From: Edaphochlamys debaryana
Taxonomy: Eukaryota > Chlorophyta > Chlorophyceae > Chlamydomonadales
DNA: 64,000 bases
Assembly: GCA_016858145.1 (NCBI GenBank)
Contig: JAEHOE010000001.1
Span: forward strand, 558,001 to 622,000
Direction: 5' to 3'
Part shown: positions 53,338-64,000 of the stretch, piece by piece
Layout: every line of letters begins with the position of its first letter
Numbering within the stretch: the first letter of the stretch is position 1
Translations under genes and position numbers: made by a program
The notes under the pieces: model-generated
Told to the model about the DNA's origin: nothing
Seen by the model: only the letters and a program-made list of their open reading frames with translations
Database searches by the model: none

Positions 53338-56300
53338 ATGGCGAATCGACTGGGCGCCTCCAGGAGCGGCGTGCTCCTAGCGGTCGCAGTCGCGTTCATC
53401 GCGCTGCACTCGGCCTCCGCAGTCCTGCAGGACAGCGTTGTGCTGCGGTGGACATATGCCTCACAGCAGGTAAGCTGATGAGATTGCGCTCGTCGACAGG
53501 TGCAGCCGTCCTGCTGCTCGCCACCCCGCACGCACGCCCTGAAGATGCTCGTCCCCGCCATGCACACCGAACAACCAAACTGAGGCCTGAGCGTCAGCTC
53601 TTTCGCTTGCTCCGCAGGTGGTGCGCACGCTTCGACTCACCAACCAGCTTTCCGCCAAGCTGTATGGGCAGGTCGGCATAGCCCAGTACTTGGCATTCCG
53701 GGCCGCCAATAATGCGACCTACGCCGGCACCGGCAAGGTCAACCCCGACCTCGTTGCAGGCAGGACTGGGCAGGGGCTGGGCTTGATCTGGGCAGCGATG
53801 CACAAGCGGCCGTTGGGAGCTGTAGGCTTGAGCGTCCTGACACTTGATAAGGGGAACATGCATGGGCACTCCTTGCACCCTGGGTGGTGGTGGTGCCCTC
53901 TTCTTCCTCCCGGTCATTCTTGTCACAATGTCCCCTCCGTGTCTTCCTCACCCGTGCACTCCGCCTGTGCCTATGCCCTCCGTGACTCGCAGCCTTCGCC
54001 GCCCACGCCGTCCTGGCACGAAACAACCCGGTGCTGGCGCCCTCCCTGGTCGACAACAAGCTCTTCGACGAGGTCCGCAACTCGGGCGTTTCCGCGGCGG
54101 TCCGAGATGCGTCCGAGGCCCTGGGCGTGAGCATCGGCGTCCGCGTGACGACGGCGGGGTGAGTGGGGCCCGGGCTTCCCCAGGCGGAAGCCGCACGGGG
54201 ATTGGTCTCAGGAACATGTAAGTAGGGCACGAGTCTGGAGGAGCTCTGGACCAGGGCAGCCAGCAGGGCAGTCCCTTTCGGGGGGGACTTCCTGGGGTGG
54301 GCTTGCACTGGCGTGGGCTTGACGCTTGGCCCGTTGGTGCCTTCCTGTGCGTGCCTGCAGCGCAACCGATCGCGGCCTGGAGGTGTCCTACTACCGCCCC
54401 GGCTACCCCGACTCCCTGGCGCGTGACAACGTCTACGTCTTCACACCGGAGCAGATCGGCGCCCCGAGAGATTTCCTGCTCTACCCCCAGTACGCTAACG
54501 GTCAGTAACATGGGGCTGGTGGTGACGGGTTTCCTGGTGATGGGCCACATAGCGCTTCTGCAAATGAGCGTACACTGAAGCCGCACTCCCGTCCTCCTTC
54601 CCTCCACTATCTTTAGGTTCCACCTTCATCTACCCGGTGAGAGGGAGGGGTGGGCTGACGGGGCACGGCGCAGGGGGCAGGGGACAGCGGGATGCATTCA
54701 TTTGCAGCAATAATGGGCTGGGATACCGTAAAATCGGTTTCCTATGTATGCCTTCGGGTAGCGGGCCGAAGGTGGGAGGACTTGGCTGGGGTGAGAGGCA
54801 TGGACTAGCACGGGGCATGCAGCGCCCGGGGCATGCAGGGTCGTAGCCCCGCGTACACCAGAGGCCTGTGACTCAAGAGTCCCACCGCCCCTGCACTCTA
54901 TCACGCTGTATGTGCTCCCGTCCCTGCCCACAGGTCAAGAAAATCCCCGGCCTCGCGAAGCCCTACCTGTCCGCCCCGTACAAGTACGGCACCCCCGAGT
55001 TCGAGGCCGAGAACGCCGCGGTATGCGAGGCTTGCATGGCAGCGCGTGTGGCCTTGCGGGTTACCATGGCTGGGGCCTGAGAAGCGGGGCCGGCTGCCCG
55101 GCTCCCACTCCCTGTCCCAAAGTTTGCAAATTCCATTGACGCTGCATGTCGTGCACCGTCCGTGCCTCCGCCGCAGGTGGTCAAGCTGGGCGGCACCTAC
55201 GCCCCCGAGCGCACGCAGTACCAGACCGACACCGCCCGCTTCTGGCTGGGTGAGCCCGCGTACCGCCTCCTGCTTCCCACAACGCACTGGCTGCGGCCGC
55301 GGCTTCTCAAGCTGCTAGTCCTGTGGTGCTGCACAAGCCAGCAGGGCAGCGCGCCCTGCCATCCCTACTGTCACGCCTGGTGTGTCGGTGCCGTGGCCCC
55401 GCTTCCTGACCGGTGCTTGCCTCCCCCCCTGCCCCCGCGTCTCCCAGGCGCCGTCAGCGGGAGTGGCGGGCAAGGCTCTGCTGGCGTGACAGGGATGGTC
55501 CAGAATATCTCCATCGATTTGCTACCCAAGTGAGAAAGTTTTGGGGGGACTCGGGGGACACGCTGGGGGACTCGAGAGACTCGGGGAACTCGCTGGCGAA
55601 CTTGGGGCACGGGGCCACGCCGCCAGGGCCCCATGCGACCTGACCTGCCTCACTGGCAGCCCAAGCCCGAGACACCTATTCCCCTCAAGGACTGAGAGGT
55701 CACCCAGGGACTGAGCAATGGAGTCGAAGTTGTTGACCGCGACCCCCACTCCACGCAGGTCCTACACGCCGCTCGACCAGGCCAAGTTCTTCGCCAAGCT
55801 GGGGACGGCCTTCTATGATGCCATCGTAGCCGTGTGGTGGGTAGCGCTGACAAGTATGGTGTCCTGCGGTGTACGGGTGCCGTGTGGCGCGCTTGGCGCG
55901 AAGCTCGGGGGGTGCCGGGGGCAAGGTGCGCCGGGGTGAGAGGATGGTGTGGGATGGTCGTGGGGATGGAAATGCATTTTGACGCGGATTCGCGATAAAA
56001 ACATATACACAATACTTATATCTTGCATATACCATATTTTTATCAGAGGATTGGTCTGGGTGGCAGTCGGCTTGAGTCGGCTTTCGCGTGTTCCCGGAAG
56101 CCGGAAGGTCGCGCGACAGCTTCGCACGAGTCTATAGCAAGCACTTCAGCAGACCTACTTGTGAACTGACCTCTCACGCCTTCGCCGCCGCAGGTACGTC
56201 AAGTTCAAGGCTCCGCGCTGGCGCCCGATTACGGCCATCCAGTGAGTGCAGGCCTTCACCACGACTGAGTCCGGCTCACTGCCCTTGTGGGCCCTGTATG

Positions 56301-57160
56301 TATGGCCCTTTGCGGTGATCGAAACCCGCCTCTTGTGGCATGATAACCTGAGCTCCTGCCTGCTTGCCTCTGCCCGCCCCCGCCAACATCCCCTCCCCTT
56401 GCCCGACCCCCGAGGCTCACCTCCTCCTCCAGGTGACATGACACCCTGAGCCGCTGCCTGCCCCCTCCTGCCTTTCAGGAAATACTATAACGCCTCCTGG
56501 ACTCCTCTGCTGGGCACACCCCAGCACCCCGAGTACCCCTCGGCGCACCAGGGCATCTTCGGCGGCGGCTGGTCGGTGCTGGTCCGGGAGCTGGGCGGCA
56601 ACCCCAGCCACAACTTCACCGTCAAGTCAGACTGTGAGCGGGGCGTAGAAGTTGGGGCCCTGGGCGGATATCGTAGGCAGCCAGGCCATACATTCATGCG
56701 TTGGGTCCTTCTGGGTCAGGGTGATGCCCTCCGCGGTACAGATGGCTCTCCGCCTGCCTGACTCCCTACCCCGCCACTCGCAGGGCCCAACATCCCCGAC
56801 CGCTCCTACACCTCGCTGGACGACGCCGCAGCCGAGGCCGGCAACAGCCGCATCTACGCCGGCGCCCACTGGGAGCAGGTGGGCATGGGCCCTTGCTGGT
56901 ACACCGTCACCGCCACGTCAGCCAGCCTCTCGCCTTGGCGCTCAGCCATGCATGCCTGGCCCCGGCACTGCCCGCACCATGTCCTGCTCTGTCCCCGCCG
57001 ATACGGCAGCCCCCCCCCCCCTCACCCCACCTTTCCCCCTCGCCCCGTGCAGGCCAACGCCGACGGCTTCCTGATCGGCAAGGCCGTCGGCAACTACATC
57101 TACGATAACATCGATTCTTACATTTACGGTCGCCAAGATCCGGTGTCCTGGAAGTCGTAG
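53338..57160 (+). CDS. Vanadium-dependent haloperoxidase / PAP2-superfamily protein, secreted (copy B)
   Basis: Thirteen exons: 53338-53469, 53618-53759, 53993-54158, 54361-54500, 54617-54636, 54934-55020, 55177-55249, 55448-55529, 55759-55836, 56194-56241, 56479-56633, 56784-56878, 57053-57160, in phase, 441 residues. The start MANRLG and hydrophobic VLLAVAVAFIALHSASA make a signal peptide. The catalytic-site motifs are K310-x6-R317-P (KFKAPRWRP), PSAH with S344 and H346, and S-R397-x5-H403 (SRIYAGAH). Spacings (24 residues from RP to PSAH, about 49 from PSAH to SR) fit the family pattern. It is the divergent partner of copy A, with the same intron positions in most places, but it has a 20-base micro-exon (54617-54636, STFIYP) that copy A has fused to its neighbour. 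The second intron uses a GC donor (53760). Likely exported; halide or phosphate-ester substrate unknown. Confidence 0.87.
55530..55758 (+). other. Intron nearly identical to an intron of the paralogue
   Basis: Partner of the copy A intron at 50461-50688; same position and phase, 229 versus 228 bases. Adjacent introns (55250-55447 versus 50768-51172, and 55837-56193 versus 50259-50382) differ in length and sequence. Confidence 0.9.
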
Positions 57161-57605
57161 ATATGATCATGAGGACGACTGACCTCAGGTCGTGGATTAC
57201 ACATTCGGATGCGGTTCGCATGCATGCAAGTACGGGAGCATCACTGTGGCACCCAGCGCAAATGCCGGGTGGGCGGTTGACACTGAAGCGCGTGAGCTGA
57301 TGTGCGTGGAGGGAGGGCAACGCAGCAAGCGTGCGAGTTGACGTGGTGTGGATTAGCCGGATGGGCGCACAGCGGCCGCCTGTAGTGCCATGCCGCGTGC
57401 CTGTACAGAGGGCATACGGGGTGGACGGGGCCGCTCGCGATCCTTTGATGTCTGCACAGCACGGGGCAGGTTGCACGCTGGGGGACTCAATGTCACGGAT
57501 GAGCTAAAGCAGAGAATGCTACATGATCGGACTACAGCGCTTGATGCGAAGCGCTAATGGGCACTGCTACAGGGTGGGGCCTCCGACTCTGTACGTCATG
57601 GTCGA

Positions 57606-57610
57606 TGTAA
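57606..57610 (+). promoter_or_regulatory. Candidate TGTAA poly(A) signal of haloperoxidase copy B
   Basis: TGTAA 446 bases after the stop codon, on the coding strand. Confidence 0.55.
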
Positions 57611-57618
57611 CAGAGGTT

Positions 57619-57623
57619 TTACA
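57619..57623 (-). promoter_or_regulatory. Candidate TGTAA poly(A) signal of the MetF-like gene
   Basis: TGTAA on the minus strand, about 440 bases past the stop at 58062, next to the opposing signal at 57606. Confidence 0.55.
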
Positions 57624-58061
57624 CCCCCCGGAGAGTCGGACACCCGCGCGTGTGCCGTCACCACACACAGCACCCACAGTCTCAGGTCCACACTCAGCGC
57701 AGCCGCTCAGAGCTACGACATGTCTTAGGGTATCGGCTGCAGCAACATGCGTTAAGAGTCACAGCCAGACAGACAGGCTCGCGTTGCCGAGCTAGCTTGT
57801 TCATGGCCAGGCCCACATTACGATCGCCTCGATCACCCCCAACGAAACTCTCCCGCACCGAGCTACCGGCCCCAGGCCCCTGGCCTCCTGCTTTGCCAGG
57901 GCGCTCCGCTGGGCTGCGCCGCCACCCCGTCGCCGCCATCCCCCCAAACCCAAGCCCGGGCACGCCCTGACTGCGTCCTGCCACCGAGCCCAGGCCGTGG
58001 CCGGAGCCCCCGCACCAACAACCTGCGCGGCCGAGGCCACGGCATGCTCCCCAGGGGTCGC

Positions 58062-60093
58062 TCACGGCTCCGAGCGCGGCAGCGAGCCGTCCGCCAGCAT
58101 GCGCAGCGCGGCCTGCTTGGCGGCCCGCGTGATGGGCATGACGTGCAACCCTGCCACGCCGCCGCGCGCCAGGATCTGCAGCGAGCGCGGGCACAGCAAG
58201 GGCCTGTCAGCTCGTCACAGGCGCGCGCAATCATTAACACACTGCACGGGATCCGCCCCAGTCCAGCCCCCCGCCCGCTCATGCTCCCAGCATCCCGCCT
58301 CTCCCCCTTGTCCGCCCCCACCTGCTCCACCAGGCGCCGGTTGAACGCCGCCAGGTGCGCCGCCGCCGCCTCCTTGCCCCCCGCCTCCGCCACGGCCGCC
58401 GCCGCCACCAGCTCCCGCGCCGCCGCCGAGCCCCCGCAGCCGCTCAGCGCCAGCCAGAAGGACAGGTTGCCCGCGGAGGAGGCCATGGGGTGCCCCACCA
58501 GCAACCTTGCGCCCGCATCGGTCGGGCTGGGCGTCCCTGCTGCCCCCGATGCTGCGGGCGAGGAGGGGTCGGCCCCGGCCGCTTCGCTAGCGGGCGCAGA
58601 AGGGGAAGGCGCGGAGGAAGAGGGTAGTGCGGGCAGCAGCAGGCCCCTCCGCTCCGCGTCCCCTAGCCAGGCCAGGTAGGCCTCCCAGTCCAGGGGTGGC
58701 TGCGTCAGCACCACCTGCGCGCCCAGCTCCACCTGGGGGAGGAAGGGGCGGGGGAGCGGCGAGGAGGGGTGCAGGTGGGGTGCGGTTTGGGCCCGGACAC
58801 ACGCCAAGGGGCGCGGGACGTGACACACGCCGGCTTGCCTCCTGCCCGCAGCGGCCATGGCAGCGTGAGGCAGGGGGCCCTCCATGGTGGCGTGGAGGTC
58901 TCTACCGGCCCTGCCTCCATGTCCATAGCCCTGCCCCCGCTTGCCTTTCTCTCCAGCAGCCCCGCACCCCGCTCCGTGTTGGGGTTGGCCACCGCCCACA
59001 GCTGCGTGTCCGGGGGGATGGCCCCGGCGGCCCGCAGGCGGGTGGCGATGCGGAGCGTGTCCAGGCTGCTGCGGAACAGGCTGCGGAGACGGCGAGGGCG
59101 CGGACCAGGTGGCGAAGGGGATACCACTCCAACACGTCCTTCACCCCACGGCCTCGGCGTGTCTATGCTGCTCGGCCAGCCTGTGCACCTCCAACTTGCC
59201 TGCCCTGTGCGCACCCTGCTCACACGTCCATGCAGGCCCCAATGCCCCAATGCCCCAACCCCACCTGGGCACCAGCGGCAGGGAGCGCACGGGGTGTGAG
59301 CCCGACACGCACAGCAGCGCCCGAGCGCGCTGCGGCCCCTGCGCCCCCTCCGGCCCCTGCGCCGCCGCGTCGGGGCCCGCGCAGGCGCTGCGGATGCGGG
59401 CCTCTATGTCGGCCTCGGAGCGCAGGTTGGCGGCCACCGTCACCACCTTGGCCGCCCCGGGCCGCGTGGTGAAGTGCGTGAAGGGCGGGGCGGGGTCGGC
59501 GGTGGCGGAGGCGCGCAGGGAGCTGAGGGTCGCGGGTAGGGTGGGGATGGCGGGTCGGAGGGATAAGTCTGCTTTAACAACGGCAGCCGGTTCCCTAGCC
59601 GTATCAGCTCACTCAGGCTCCATACGGCAGGGTCCGCACAACCGCCACGCAGCCCTACCCGCGTCACGTGGCCCCGCTTCCCGACCCGTTCCCCTGGCCC
59701 TGTGCCCCTCTGCCCCCTCACGCACCCCGACAGCGCCTTGATCAGGTTCTGCCAGGTGGTGGCGATGGGCAGGTCGGGGAACACCTCGGCCGCAAAGGCG
59801 CCGCTGGACTGCAGCTCCGCCTCCTTGCCGTACTCCTTGCCCATGCCGCGCTCCAGCGTCAGCGTCCATCCCGGCGTCCGGCCCGACGAAGAGGATGCTG
59901 TGGAGGAGGACGCAGCAGCAGCAGTAGCTGCGCTGGTGGATAGCGCCCGGGCGGCGAGTGGCAGGAACCGGGCGGCGGCTTGGGGTGAGGCTGGGCCCAG
60001 CATGGCGGGGGATGGCCGGGAACGCGGGATGGCCGGGAAGGAAGGGCGGGCTAAGGGCTGCCGACGCGTGATGTCCAGGCTGGGTGAAGCCAT
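58062..60093 (-). CDS. MetF-like (methylenetetrahydrofolate reductase family) protein, probably organellar
   Basis: Five minus-strand exons: 59726-60093, 59265-59522, 58945-59080, 58322-58732, 58062-58175, in phase, 428 residues. The N-terminus is rich in Ala, Ser and Arg with no acidic residues after the first few (AARFLPLAARALSTSAATAA), typical of a mitochondrial or plastid transit peptide. MetF-type barrel segments follow: TRPGAAKVVTVAANLRSE, RALLCVSGSHPV, SLDTLRIATRLRAAG, QLWAVANPNTE, LERK-VELGAQVVLTQPPLDW and, near the end, GGVAGLHVMPITRAAKQAALRML. In MetF the 'ANP/GYPE' and 'K-x-x-GA-x-x-x-x-TQ' segments bind FAD and folate. A Ser/Pro/Ala insert (about residues 280-320) interrupts the barrel, and overall similarity looks low, so enzymatic identity is uncertain. 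The intron before exon 4 has a GC donor (58943-58944). Confidence 0.7.
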
Positions 60094-60485
60094 AAGCAGT
60101 GGAGGTGTCGCCTATCTAGGGGTTTGCGACAGCGGGCATCAGCGTGGGCCTTGCGCGATGGCGAGAGGCACCGGAAGCAGAGCAGTCGGGCGTGGGGACC
60201 TTAAGTGTAAGTGTTGCGTGCTTCGCTTCTAAGCTCCTTTGTGCCGTGTCCCCTCGCTGTGTTCGCAGGCGTGTGCACTTGCACGCGTCTGCCAAGACGC
60301 CCAGTGCCCCCGCACGGCACCGCCATGCCGGCCTCTCGCGAAAACAGAACCCACGCCTTAACAGCTCTGTCCCACGCTGCCTCTCCCGCATACCCCTTTC
60401 CCTGCAAGTTTACCTCCTACGCGCATCGCGCAATTCTCTTCCATGACCTTCGCATAGGTGTTGAACTTAGGTTGACCAGCTCAGG
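60094..60485. promoter_or_regulatory. Shared upstream region of divergent MetF-like and AP-1 gamma genes
   Basis: 392 bases between the two start codons, so both promoters lie here. No specific element recognised. Confidence 0.5.
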
Positions 60486-63400
60486 ATGGCCTCCATCAGG
60501 CTCAGAGACCTGATCAAGGCCGTCCGTGCTTGCAAGACAGCTGCGGAGGAGCGCGAGGTCATTGCCAAGGAGAGTGCAGCTCTGCGCGAGGCGTTCCGGG
60601 AACAGGACCAGAGCTTTAGGCACCGCAATGTCGCCAAGCTCATGTATATCCACATGCTGGGCTACGCCACGCACTTCGGGCAAATGGAGACGCTCAAGCT
60701 CATCGCGGGCTCGGGCTTCCCGGAGAAGGTCAGCCCCGTTCTGCCGCTTGCGCCTGGCCTCTGAGATGCACCTGGCTGACGGGACCTCTAACTGGATCGC
60801 AGCGTATGGGCTACCTGGGGCTCATGATCCTGCTAGACGAGCGCCAGGAGGTGCTCATGCTCGTGACCAACTCACTCAAAATGGACCTGAACAACACAAA
60901 GAACATGTACATCGTGGGACTGGCGCTGGTGGCGCTGGGCAACATCTGCTCAGCGGGTGAGCAAGCCAGGGGGGCGCCGGGGTCCCGTGTGTGCTTCGTG
61001 CTAGGGCTGGCTGATGCGCCCTGCGTCGGCCGCCCACACCTAGCGGCAGTTCCTGGCCTGCGTCACTCAGGAAGCATGTGGGGACACTGTGCCCTCAGCA
61101 CACGTCAGCAGCCAAGGCCTTGCAAGGAGCTAGGGCCGGCTACACGCAGGGGCAATCGGCTTGCTCTCCGCTCGGCGCAGCGTTGGGGGCAGGCACGGGG
61201 CGCGGGACCCCAGCCCCTTCCTGCCCCAGTGTCCCCTCCCGGCCACCCGCCTCCCCTGTCTCCCCTCCCCCGCCCGCAGAGATGGCCCGCGACCTGGCCC
61301 CGGACGTGGAGAAGCTGATGGACTGCCCCCAGCCCTACCTGCGCAAGAAGGCCGCGCTGTGCGCCATCAGGCACGTGCCCGTACGGCAGATGGGGGGCAG
61401 GGGCCACGTGCACGGCCGCGGGACACGGGGGACAGGCTGGAGGCGTTGTGTGCTGGCGCGTGGCCACTCCGGGCGGGAAGGCAGGGGTCCCACGAGGGCG
61501 TGAGGCTGGCACGGGTTCGGAGCTTGAGCCATGAGACGCAAACGCAGTTGTCGGCAGGCGGGCACTGTGCCCCAAGTCCCGCACGGCCCACAGCTCTGGA
61601 CAGACGTTGGCTCACAAGGCCCTGGCCCCTAGGTCCTCACCGGAGCCTAATTAAACGCGTACCTTATTGCCTGACGCCCCACCTGCTAAGTGCCTGGCCC
61701 GCTCTCCCATCCCACCCCCCAGGGTGGTGAAGAAGGTGCCCGACCTGCTGGAGCAGTTTGTGGACAAGGCGGCGGAGCTGCTGAGCGACCGCAACCAGGC
61801 TGTGGTGCTGTGCGGGGCCACGCTCATGCTGCAGGCGGGGCGGGGCGGGGCGGGGCGGGGGAGTGAGGGCGAGGCGGGGACAGACGCATGAGGGCATGCC
61901 TCACGCCAGGGCACGGTATGCTTGGGGAGGCGGCATGGGCGCCCCCAGGTCCTCCGCCGCCGTGCAAGGCCGGCCTCAGTCCCGGTAGCCTCTCCTTCCC
62001 CGGCTGACGACTTGCCGGGTCTGGTTGTCGGCGCCCCCCTCCCTCCCAAACCCAAATCCGAATCCAGATCCTGGAGCTGGACGGCTCCCTGGTGGACAAG
62101 TACCGCCCCTACGTGACGGCGCTGTGCCGCATCCTGCGCTCGCTGCTGCAGCTGGGAGTGTCCCCGGAGCACGACATCGGGGGCATCACCAACCCCTTCC
62201 TGCAGGTGGGGGTGTGGAGGGGCGGGTGGCGGGCGAGGGGTGGGGGCGCGGGTGCGAGGCTTGCTCAGCCTGCAGGAGAGGGACTGGGGCCAGTGGATGG
62301 TGCAGGAGGGGAGGGGGGAGGGGGCTTGGGCCTGTAGGGTGGTGCAGGGCGGGACAGAAGCGTCAAGGGGGGCGGTGTTTGTATGCAGGGGTGGTGGCAA
62401 CTGTTGCGTGTCGTTGTTGCGTGGCCGGCTGATGCTGGGCCTAGGCATGTGCTGGATGTGTCCCTCCATGCGTGCCCTCGACCTCCAACCTCCCTCTGTC
62501 TGCCTCCCTGCCGCTGCCCGCTGCCCGCAGGTCAAGATCCTGCGCCTGCTGCGGCTGCTGGGGCGGGGCAATGCGGAGTCCAGCGACGCAATGAGCGACA
62601 TCCTGGCGCAGGCAGGCAGCGGGGGGGATGCGGGGAAGAAGAGGGAAGGCGGGCGTGTGTCGGCGGCAGGCGTGGAGGAAGAGGGTCAAGCCTTGGGTCC
62701 GGGGCAGCTTGCGCCCTTGCGGGCTAGGGGCTGGGTGCAAGCGGGCGCGGGACAGGGGCTACCGGCCAGGAGCCCGCTCACCTCCGCGCCCCCGCCTCAC
62801 CCTCCTCACCGCTGCCGCTGCCTCCCTCCCTCCCCCGCCCTTGTCCGCCCAGGTGGCCTCCAACATCGAGGGCGCCCGCAACGCCGGCAACGCCATCCTG
62901 TACGAGTGCGTGCAGACCATCATGGGCATCGAGTCCATCGGGGGGCTGAGGGTGCTGGCCATCAACATCCTGGGCAGGTGGGCCGGGGGAAGGGGGTGAG
63001 GCGGGGGCAATGGTGGCGTGGCCGGGAGTGGGAGTGGATGGGCGAGGGAGGAGGGCTCGGGGTGCGCGGGCTGGGGACTGAGCAGCCACGACAGCCTCCC
63101 CTCGCCTGCTACGGCCGACGCGCACGAGACCCGTTCGGCTACTGTGCGCCCCTCCCTTCTGCGATCTCGCTCAGCCACAAGTACCCTCTCACCTCCCCTC
63201 CCCCCTCTGCCCCCTTCCCTTCCCCCCCCCAGGTTCCTGGCCAACCGCGACAACAACATCCGCTACGTGGCGCTGAACACGCTGGCCAAGGTGGTGGCGG
63301 TGGACACGCAGGCCGTGCAGCGGCACCGGGCCACCATCGTGGAGTGCGTCAAGGACGCGGACGTGTCCATCCGGCGGAGGGCGCTGGAGCTGGTGTACAG

Positions 63401-64000
63401 GTGGGGTGGGGAGAGGGAGGGGTTTGGGTGAGGGATGAAAGGGGAGGGGAGGGGCGGTTGGAAGGGCTTGGCCCAGTGGTGGTTTGCTAGGAGGCCCTGT
63501 CCATGCCCTCAACGTCCTCACCCCCATCCTCCTCTCCCTCCCTTCCCCGAACCCCCCAGCCTGGTGAACGAGTCCAACATCCGCACGCTCACCCGCGAGC
63601 TGCTCGACTACCTGGGCGTCAGCGACACCGAGTTCAAGCCCGACCTCACCGCCAAGATCTGCGTGCTCATACAGAGGTGGGGCGAGCCGGGGCCGGGTGG
63701 GGTGGGGTCAGGTCTGGCAGGTACCGTACGCCTGCGGATCCGGGCTCGGGGACCGTGAGCACGCCTGCGGTCGCGCAACTCGCTGGACCCTCGAGCGGGT
63801 GGTCTTCTCGCGCGGCTGTTCTCGCTGAAGCCCGCTCCGCCCCTGCCCCCTGCCCCCAGGTTCGCCCCCGACCGGCGGTGGCACCTGGACCAGCTGCTGG
63901 CGGTCATGCTGCAGGTGGGGGCGGAGAAAGGAGGAATGGGTGGACAGCGGGGTCCAGGTTTGTACCGGCAAGCTCCGCGCGGCGGTCCCAACGGCGGACG
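60486..64000 (+). CDS. AP1G1: AP-1 adaptor complex gamma subunit (gamma-adaptin), N-terminal part
   Basis: Exons 60486-60728, 60803-60956, 61280-61370, 61723-61834, 62068-62205, 62531-62611, 62853-62977, 63233-63400, 63560-63676 and 63860-63914, all in phase; the gene continues beyond the window. The start [20 protein letters not shown] is the hallmark gamma-adaptin N-terminus. Armadillo-type trunk helices follow: [102 protein letters not shown]. The protein is the large trunk subunit of the AP-1 clathrin adaptor, working with beta-, mu- and sigma-adaptin at the trans-Golgi network and endosomes. The hinge and ear lie outside the window. Three introns have GC donors (61371, 61835, 62612), an unusual number for one gene. 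Identification is very secure; boundaries next to the GC donors less so. Confidence 0.93.

Larger units (their letters stand above)
57161..58061. other. Intergenic, 0.9 kb, between convergent genes
   Basis: 3' flanks of haloperoxidase copy B and the MetF-like gene. It contains TGTAA on the plus strand (57606-57610) and on the minus strand (57619-57623). No other feature seen. Confidence 0.5.

Overview
The window looks like nuclear DNA of a volvocine green alga (a Chlamydomonas relative). It is very GC-rich and gene-dense. Every recognised gene is cut into many short exons by small GT-AG introns with C/T-rich 3' ends, third codon positions are almost all G or C, and TGTAA poly(A) signals follow several stop codons. 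No prokaryotic operon, rRNA, tRNA, CRISPR array or intact transposon was found. I rebuilt exon chains by hand, keeping frame and phase at each junction. The joined coding sequences are in frame, but all splice sites are predictions. Coordinates are full coding spans, with exon lists in the evidence.

Layout. 1-1052 (+): 3' end of a Fringe-like glycosyltransferase. 2463-6249 (+): a complete tandem paralogue. 9250-12789 (-): a Gln/Ala-rich protein of unknown function. 15356-19539 (-): a TCAIM-like (DUF4460/DUF4461) organelle protein. 20051-27105 (+): an HSP110/HSP70E chaperone. 29493-36933 (-): a 1,893-residue PAS-guanylate cyclase. 39179-44809 (-): an alpha/beta-hydrolase-fold protein that has lost its nucleophile and carries a giant alanine-rich insert. 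45141-47711 (+): a beta-strand-rich protein, perhaps an envelope pore. 49378-53043 (-) and 53338-57160 (+): two head-to-head vanadium-haloperoxidase paralogues. 58062-60093 (-): a MetF-like protein. 60486 to the window end (+): the N-terminal part of AP-1 gamma-adaptin.

The genes do not form one pathway; they are separate eukaryotic transcription units. Four divergent pairs share short upstream regions (19540-20050, 44810-45140, 53044-53337, 60094-60485). Convergent pairs meet in the longer gaps. In one of these (57161-58061) the two candidate poly(A) signals lie 13 bases apart.

The most unusual points are: (1) the hydrolase, with Ser replaced by Gly at the nucleophile elbow and about 500 residues between the catalytic Asp and His; (2) a single PAS domain in the cyclase apparently split by about 1,400 residues of disordered sequence; (3) one intron that is nearly identical between the two haloperoxidase paralogues although their flanking introns are unrelated; (4) about ten GC-AG introns in some 116 predicted.
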